Shown here: piece by piece, positions 19,659-22,161 of the stretch | Layout of the letters: every line of letters starts with the position of its first letter | Numbering within the stretch: the stretch's first letter is position 1 | Origin: a virus | Strand: one strand, 5' to 3' | DNA: 22,161 nucleotides | Virus record (IMG/VR): IMGVR_UViG_3300033153_005765 | Location: 1-22,161 of that record | Notes under the pieces: model-generated | The model's input: the letters and a program-made list of their open reading frames with translations, nothing else | Told to the model about the DNA's origin: nothing | Database searches by the model: none | Translations under genes and position numbers: made by a program

Positions 19659-19910
19659 CTAATCTTTAAAAGTAATAAATTTCACAGCAGCCATTTGAGC
19701 AGTTATACAAGCTCTAATTGCCATTCCTCTGAAAGTATTTTTTAAATATGAATCTCTTTTTTCGTAAGCATCTCACAAATCGTGCTCATGAATAATATCA
19801 ATCAAAGAAGCAAATGCTCTCTTGATTTTTAAGGCTTTATCGTCTCAAAATGTATTAAAAGCAACTCCTACAGCTTGTTCTCAAAAAGTTTGTTCAGTAT
19901 TTTCAGGCAT
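19659..19910 (-). CDS. Acb2-like cyclic-nucleotide sponge (putative anti-immune protein)
   Basis: An 83-residue protein starting MPENTEQTFGEQAVGVAFNT. The order of motifs fits the Acb2 family: an N-terminal FGEQAVGVAFN turn, a helix KALKIKRAFASLIDIIHEHD, and a C-terminal helix FRGMAIRACITAQMAAVKFI followed by TF. Known Acb2 proteins are small phage proteins that form compact oligomers and bind cyclic di- and trinucleotides, blocking CBASS-type signalling. The C-terminal AQM-AVK-IT segment and the N-terminal GxxxVGVxFN are the clearest matches. Its position in an accessory cluster of tiny genes is usual for anti-defence genes. Family call is from recalled sequence patterns and is not tested; binding residues were not checked one by one. 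Confidence 0.6.
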
Positions 19911-19928
19911 AATTTTTTATGTTAATTA

Positions 19929-20072
19929 TTAATATTTAATCTCTTCAAATAGTCAGTCTTTGTTTACTTTGTATTTAATTTCTTTATGAACTCCCCGTAT
20001 TTTTCAATCTTCTTTTTTTTCTAATCAAATATGTTTTTGCTCACATAAAAATCATTCATCGTTTATATACAT
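19929..20072 (-). CDS. Small accessory protein, function unknown
   Basis: A 47-residue protein starting MYINDEGFLCEQKHIGLEKK and ending KYKVNKDGLFEEIKY. Four UGA codons are read as Gly. Its leader carries the 19-base element shared with the next upstream gene, which supports translation from this ATG. No family recognised. Confidence 0.55.
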
Positions 20073-20088
20073 AGTGTTATTGGTTATT
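20070..20088 (-). repeat. Shared 19-base start-site element, copy 1
   Basis: catagtgttattggttatt on the plus strand: the minus-strand sense is AATAACCAATAACACTATG, ending in the start codon of the gene at 20072 and also containing the stop of the upstream gene (20084-20086). The second identical copy is at 20207-20225. A related AATAACACTAT lies before the start at 3805. It may be a translation-initiation element in a genome with no Shine-Dalgarno, or a recent duplication. Confidence 0.7.
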
Positions 20089-20209
20089 TAATAAGTTGTT
20101 TATCTTTAAATAATTTATTTATTCGTTTTTCAAAAGATTCTCTGATATTTTTTTTAAATTTAATTTTATCTGACTCTTCTAGTACACATCTTCAATTATA
20201 GCATATCAT
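20084..20209 (-). CDS. Small basic protein, function unknown
   Basis: A 41-residue protein, MICYNGRCVLEESDKIKFKK then NIRESFEKRINKLFKDKQLIK. It has a CxxxxxC pair at the N-terminus and a basic helical tail. One UGA is Gly. The start follows the second copy of the shared 19-base leader. No family recognised. Confidence 0.5.
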
Positions 20210-20225
20210 AGTGTTATTGGTTATT
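20207..20225 (-). repeat. Shared 19-base start-site element, copy 2
   Basis: Identical to 20070-20088. Again the element ends in an ATG (20207-20209). The stop of the next upstream gene (20224-20226) overlaps its far end by two bases, so both copies span a stop-to-start junction. Confidence 0.7.
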
Positions 20226-20313
20226 AATTACAATTATAATGGTCACAAGAATACACCCGACGTTTTTGTATTTCACAGTAGTGCATTCATTGTTCTTCTT
20301 TATATTCACTCAT
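20224..20313 (-). CDS. Possible 29-residue Cys-containing peptide
   Basis: MSEYKEEQGMHYCEIQKRRV then YSCDHYNCN: three Cys and two His in the second half, which could bind a metal. One UGA is Gly. It fits the end-to-start spacing of the cluster. Short length keeps confidence moderate. Confidence 0.45.
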
Positions 20314-20331
20314 CTCTTAATAGTTATTTAA

Positions 20332-20559
20332 TTAAAGGCTATTCAATAGTTCTTGTTTAGATCAAAATAAGTAACTCTCATTAAAAGTTTTTCATTCAGA
20401 CATTCATTTAGTGGTTTTGTAGTTTATTTCAAATATATTTTCAATATAAGAATTTTCTGATACTTTTACTTCAATTATTGATATTGTAACAGTTTGTACT
20501 TTATTATCTTCCATGTAGAATACTTTTTGATTTATATTAAATTTAGTATTTATTTCCAT
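20332..20559 (-). CDS. Small accessory protein with SKQELLNSL tail
   Basis: A 75-residue protein starting MEINTKFNINQKVFYMEDNK and ending NESYLFGSKQELLNSL. The beta-type N-terminal half with a ... LFxSKxELLxSL ending is a pattern widely seen in tiny phage proteins of unknown role. Three UGA codons are Gly. It starts 3 bases after the stop of the coiled-coil gene at 20563, so the two are coupled. Confidence 0.65.
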
Positions 20560-20562
20560 AAT

Positions 20563-20790
20563 CTATTCATTAAATTCTATAATACTCCCTGCAATCTTTT
20601 TTATATCCTTTGTTAATTCAGCTACCCTTTTTACTTGTGCCTCCTTTCTTTGTAATATAGGACAAAAAGAACCTGTATTCATTATGTCAAGTAATTGAGT
20701 ATTGTAATCTTTAACCAACACCTCAGCTTCTTCTTTTTGGATTTTTAACTTTTCCTTTTCTTTTTTAAGGTTCTCTAAATATTGGTTCAT
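20563..20790 (-). CDS. Small coiled-coil protein
   Basis: A 75-residue protein without any UGA: MNQYLENLKKEKEKLKIQKE ... ending IAGSIIEFNE. A heptad pattern of Leu/Ile/Val with Lys/Glu runs through residues 1-30 and 45-70, broken by the CPILQRKEAQ turn, so it may form a helical hairpin. It opens the small-gene cluster, directly downstream of the structured stretch at 20814-21031. No family recognised. Confidence 0.7.
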   Translation of the reverse strand: MNQYLENLKKEKEKLKIQKEEAEVLVKDYNTQLLDIMNTGSFCPILQRKEAQVKRVAELTKDIKKIAGSIIEFNE

Positions 20791-20813
20791 CAGTTGTTGT
20801 TATTAAATAGTAA

Positions 20814-21031
20814 GTTGAGTGTATAAATAGTTTTAACCATAGTACCCACCTTAGACTAAATCAGGCTTCCTATGTGTGTGATAGTCTTAGTAGTCCTTAC
20901 CTATCTCCTGAAGCTATTAATTAGAATTTAAAATTAACTAACAATAGTATATCTCCAGGGTTTTTTATTATACACTCAACCCACAATTTAATGTGAGTAG
21001 TAAGTTTCACAATAACTTAATATTGTTAGTT
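20814..21031 (-). ncRNA. Candidate structured RNA or long structured leader
   Basis: No reliable reading frame occurs here in either strand. Two long perfect helices can form: GTTGAGTGTATA (20814-20825) with TATACACTCAAC (20969-20980), and AACTAACAATA (20936-20946) with TATTGTTAGTT (21021-21031). They interleave, so together they make a pseudoknot. Shorter pairs (AGACTA/TAGTCT, TCAGG/CCTGA, AATAG/CTATT, GGGTT/AACCC) fall inside, and ACAATA/TATTGT (21009-21026) would compete with the second helix. The block is more G+C rich than the flanks. It could be a leader of the gene at 20790 that folds in two ways, or a free RNA. No known RNA family was recognised. Confidence 0.45.
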
Positions 21032-21062
21032 TATACTCGTCTCGGAGGGCGTTTTCCTATTC

Positions 21063-21242
21063 TTATTCATGAATAAATAAAACACAAGGTAACCAAAATA
21101 TCATTAATACTATCTTAACAAGAAGTTTTTTCAAGTAAGATGCATTTTTATAATCTTCTCCTGCTTCTGTAATAAAATCAATACTTATAATTAATCATCA
21201 TAATAATAAATATATTATAATTACTGCTATTGTTATTGTCAT
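21063..21242 (-). CDS. Small two-helix membrane protein
   Basis: A 59-residue protein with two hydrophobic segments: MTITIAVIIIYLLLGGLIIS and IVLMIFWLPCVLFI, with the polar linker DFITEAGEDYKNASYLKKLL between. The two consecutive UGA codons give the Gly-Gly in the first helix. It starts about 20 bases after the terminator at 21261-21297. Small membrane proteins near phage control regions may act in lysis or exclusion; no evidence distinguishes these. Confidence 0.55.
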
Positions 21243-21260
21243 AATAAATATTTTTAAATA

Positions 21261-21297
21261 TTAAAAAACTTCCTATGTTTTGCAGCCATAGGAAGTT
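21261..21297 (-). terminator. Strong hairpin terminator before the membrane gene
   Basis: An 11-bp perfect stem (AACTTCCTATG at 21267-21277, CATAGGAAGTT at 21287-21297), 9-base loop TTTTGCAGC, and six T on the minus strand. It lies about 60 bases downstream of a promoter-like site and 19 bases before the start of the gene at 21242, so it ends a short RNA or attenuates the downstream genes. Confidence 0.85.
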
Positions 21298-21350
21298 AAA
21301 ACTTTTCAGAGTTCATAACGAAGAGCTGCAAACTCTAGTTTTGTTTTGTA
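21261..21350 (-). ncRNA. Candidate short RNA or attenuator with complementary loops
   Basis: Between the candidate promoter at 21356-21383 and the terminator lies a hairpin AGAG-loop-CTCT (21322-21336) whose 7-base loop CTGCAAA (plus strand) is the exact complement of TTTGCAG in the terminator loop (21279-21285). The two loops could kiss. A longer rival stem, AGAGTT/AACTCT (21308-21313 with 21331-21336), excludes the small hairpin. Two exclusive folds plus a terminator are the layout of an attenuator or a small regulatory RNA. Ligand or partner unknown. Confidence 0.4.
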
Positions 21351-21355
21351 GGGGT

Positions 21356-21383
21356 ATATTATAACAAAAACGCAGGAAGTCAA
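21356..21383 (-). promoter_or_regulatory. Candidate promoter of the short RNA / membrane gene
   Basis: On the minus strand: TTGACT (21378-21383), then TATAAT (21358-21363) at 14 bases or TAATAT (21356-21361) at 16 bases. The second spacing is closer to the usual 17. It points at the hairpin-terminator pair. Confidence 0.45.
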
Positions 21384-21577
21384 AAGTTTTTTGAAAGAAA
21401 ATTCTCAATCAAAGAAGAAAATATCTTTTGGCGAGGAAAATTTTTCAGAAATTTTTTTCGATTTGTGAAAGTAGAGGGGTTTCTGAGAAGAGGGGGTGAT
21501 TGGAAAATGGGAGGAGAATAAAAACAAGCCACGCCGGCGAAATGTAGACAAGAGACGCCATGGTGGATAGTTTTTAA

Positions 21578-21605
21578 GTTATACCCACGCAGGTGGAATT
21601 GTCAA
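21578..21605 (-). promoter_or_regulatory. Strong candidate promoter with a palindrome in its spacer
   Basis: On the minus strand: a perfect TTGACA (21600-21605), a 16-base spacer, TATAAC (21578-21583). The spacer contains the inverted repeat CCAC-CTGC-GTGG, which could be an operator for a repressor sitting between the two promoter elements. The transcript would start near 21571 and run into the pyrimidine-rich leader. Confidence 0.6.
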
Positions 21606-21841
21606 TAAAAATGTTTGAAAAATGTCAGAATTTTTGTGATTTACCTTAACGCTTAATTATTTATTCTTAAAATACAGGGGTAGGGGTAAGTAAATAAATG
21701 ATTATTTGGTTTTGTTTGTTCTGTTTTATGCTCTAATCTGCTCACAATCTGTGCTGAGGTAATTTCTAAGCTGTCTTAATGTCGAAAAGGATAACTTATA
21801 TACCAGAGATTAAAAGAAAGCTTAAAAGCTATTTAAATAAG

Positions 21842-21861
21842 TATTAAGTAATTACTTAATA
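21842..21861. repeat. 20-base perfect palindrome
   Basis: TATTAAGTAATTACTTAATA reads the same on both strands. It stands in non-coding DNA next to the inverted repeat at 21865-21902. It may be a dimeric protein-binding site; A+T richness lowers but does not remove its significance. Confidence 0.6.
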
Positions 21862-21864
21862 TAT

Positions 21865-21902
21865 TGATCTAATATCTATATATTTTATTAGCACCTAGAT
21901 CA
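21865..21902. repeat. Inverted repeat TGATCTA/TAGATCA
   Basis: TGATCTA (21865-21871) and TAGATCA (21896-21902) flank a 24-base A+T-rich stretch. Together with the adjacent palindrome it forms a small cluster of dyad symmetry, as in operators or replication-origin regions. Confidence 0.45.
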
Positions 21903-21940
21903 TATAATTATACTATACTCAAGTAATGGCTTAAATGCGT

Positions 21941-21979
21941 CAAAAACACTTAACATAATATATCATATGTTAAGTGTTT
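21941..21979 (-). terminator. Terminator of the right-edge gene
   Basis: A 14-bp perfect stem (AAACACTTAACATA at 21944-21957, TATGTTAAGTGTTT at 21966-21979) with an 8-base loop and a T-run on the minus strand. It overlaps the stop codon of the gene that ends at 21978, and it isolates that gene from the control region. Confidence 0.85.
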
Positions 21980-22161
21980 AGTTTAATTCTTCAAGCATTT
22001 CTTGAAGCTCTTCAGCTGACTTTTGGCTTAGGTCTGCTATATTTAAGTTGATATTGTCAGTAGCTCAACCAGTAAGCAACTGATTTTGTTTAAAACTTAC
22101 ATCTTTTACTGTTGAGATTTCTGAAATGCGCAGAGATTCCTTCTGACTCTTGAACTTTTCA
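21978..22161 (-). CDS. 3' end of an unidentified gene
   Basis: 61 codons including the stop are visible: KFKSQKESLRISEISTVKDV, then SFKQNQLLTGGATDNINLNI, ending LSQKSAEELQEMLEELN. One UGA is read as Gly (the second G of TGGAT). The tail is helical and acidic. The 5' part is outside the window, so no function is proposed. Codon use includes CTC, CTG and GCG, less A+T biased than the small genes. Confidence 0.65.

Larger units (their letters stand above)
21243..21977. other. 735-base control region without a convincing gene
   Basis: From right to left it holds a terminator (21941-21979), an inverted repeat and a 20-base palindrome (21842-21902), a plain A+T-rich part with two GGGGTA units (about 21677-21689), a consensus-like promoter (21578-21605), a purine-rich/pyrimidine-rich block (about 21400-21560), a weaker promoter (21356-21383), and a hairpin pair with a terminator (21261-21336). 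The G+C content of 21470-21600 is clearly above that of the genes. No tRNA, no CRISPR and no clear gene was seen in it. Confidence 0.6.

Noticed and set aside
20765-20840. 22-codon frame (MVKTIYTLNLLFNNNN...) over the leader of the coiled-coil gene
   Set aside because: It overlaps the start of a better gene and one arm of the long helix; too short to support.
21352-21475. Plus-strand frame ending KENSQSKKKISFGEENFSEI...
   Set aside because: The peptide looks protein-like but there is no ATG and it is only about 40 codons; the opposite strand of a pyrimidine-rich tract gives Lys/Glu-rich text by chance.
21137-21561. About 141-codon minus-strand frame (MASLVYISPAWLVF...) in the control region
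   Set aside because: It runs through a promoter, a strong terminator and the start of the membrane gene, is Phe/Leu-rich as expected from a pyrimidine-rich tract, and resembles no protein I know. It remains a small possibility because it starts just after the best promoter.
21880-21950. Promoter with TTGACG and TATAGT/TATAAT reading left
   Set aside because: TTGACG is part of the terminator tail, and spacings of 20 or more bases are too long; the -10 words are expected by chance in this A+T-rich stretch.
1-22161. UGA read as tryptophan (code 4, Mycoplasma-type)
   Set aside because: It would put Trp on invariant glycines of the fibre, collar and LAGLIDADG motifs and give runs such as several Trp in a row in the zipper segment. 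TGG is used where Trp is expected.
20791-22161. A tRNA-Gly with UCA anticodon to read UGA
   Set aside because: I looked for T-loop and acceptor pairing on both strands of the non-coding parts and found none; the decoding tRNA is presumably supplied by the host or lies outside the window.
1-22161. CRISPR array
   Set aside because: The only short tandem or dispersed repeats are the 24-base coding repeat and the two 19-base start elements; there is no repeat-spacer pattern.

Overview
This window is part of a tailed-phage (or prophage) genome that uses genetic code 25, in which UGA encodes glycine and only UAA and UAG are stops. Read with the standard code, every gene breaks into short pieces at UGA. 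Read with UGA as Gly, the minus strand resolves into long, tightly packed genes carrying recognisable phage families. Code 25 is known from Absconditabacteria (SR1) and Gracilibacteria, so the host is most likely one of these ultrasmall CPR bacteria. The DNA is very A+T rich, all supported genes lie on the minus strand, and no start codon has a clear Shine-Dalgarno sequence.

Genes are transcribed from right to left. At the far right (21978-22161) is the 3' end of an unidentified gene that stops in a strong terminator. Then comes about 735 bases without a convincing gene. It holds inverted repeats, a good sigma70-like promoter (21578-21605), a pyrimidine-rich leader, a second weaker promoter and a short structured RNA or attenuator with complementary loops (21261-21336). 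A small membrane protein (21063-21242) and a second structured non-coding stretch (20814-21031) follow. From 20790 to 19285 there is a run of very small accessory genes. One of them (19659-19910) looks like an Acb2-type cyclic-nucleotide sponge, which would counter CBASS-type or related host immunity.

After a terminator at 19256-19285 and a candidate promoter, the structural operon runs from 19199 to the left edge. Its order is: head-tail adaptor, a large protein of probable head-tail junction or tail role, a tail-collar-domain fibre, two large candidate inner or ejection proteins (one ending in a lysozyme-like domain, one with a glycine-zipper membrane segment), a tiny membrane protein, terminase large subunit, portal, a small helical protein, scaffold, decoration protein, major capsid protein, three small genes, and a long tail fibre that runs off the left end. 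No tape measure, sheath or tube gene was recognised, so a podovirus-like virion is the best guess. Terminators sit before the scaffold gene and between the capsid block and the fibre block, and probably tune relative expression.

The most notable items are a 336-residue intein inside the terminase Walker A motif, with the Trp/Cys/Thr signature of class 3 inteins and a LAGLIDADG endonuclease; the Acb2-like protein; the two structured RNA candidates; and strong avoidance of UGA-glycine in the major capsid gene compared with its neighbours. All protein assignments come from reading motifs, not from database searches.
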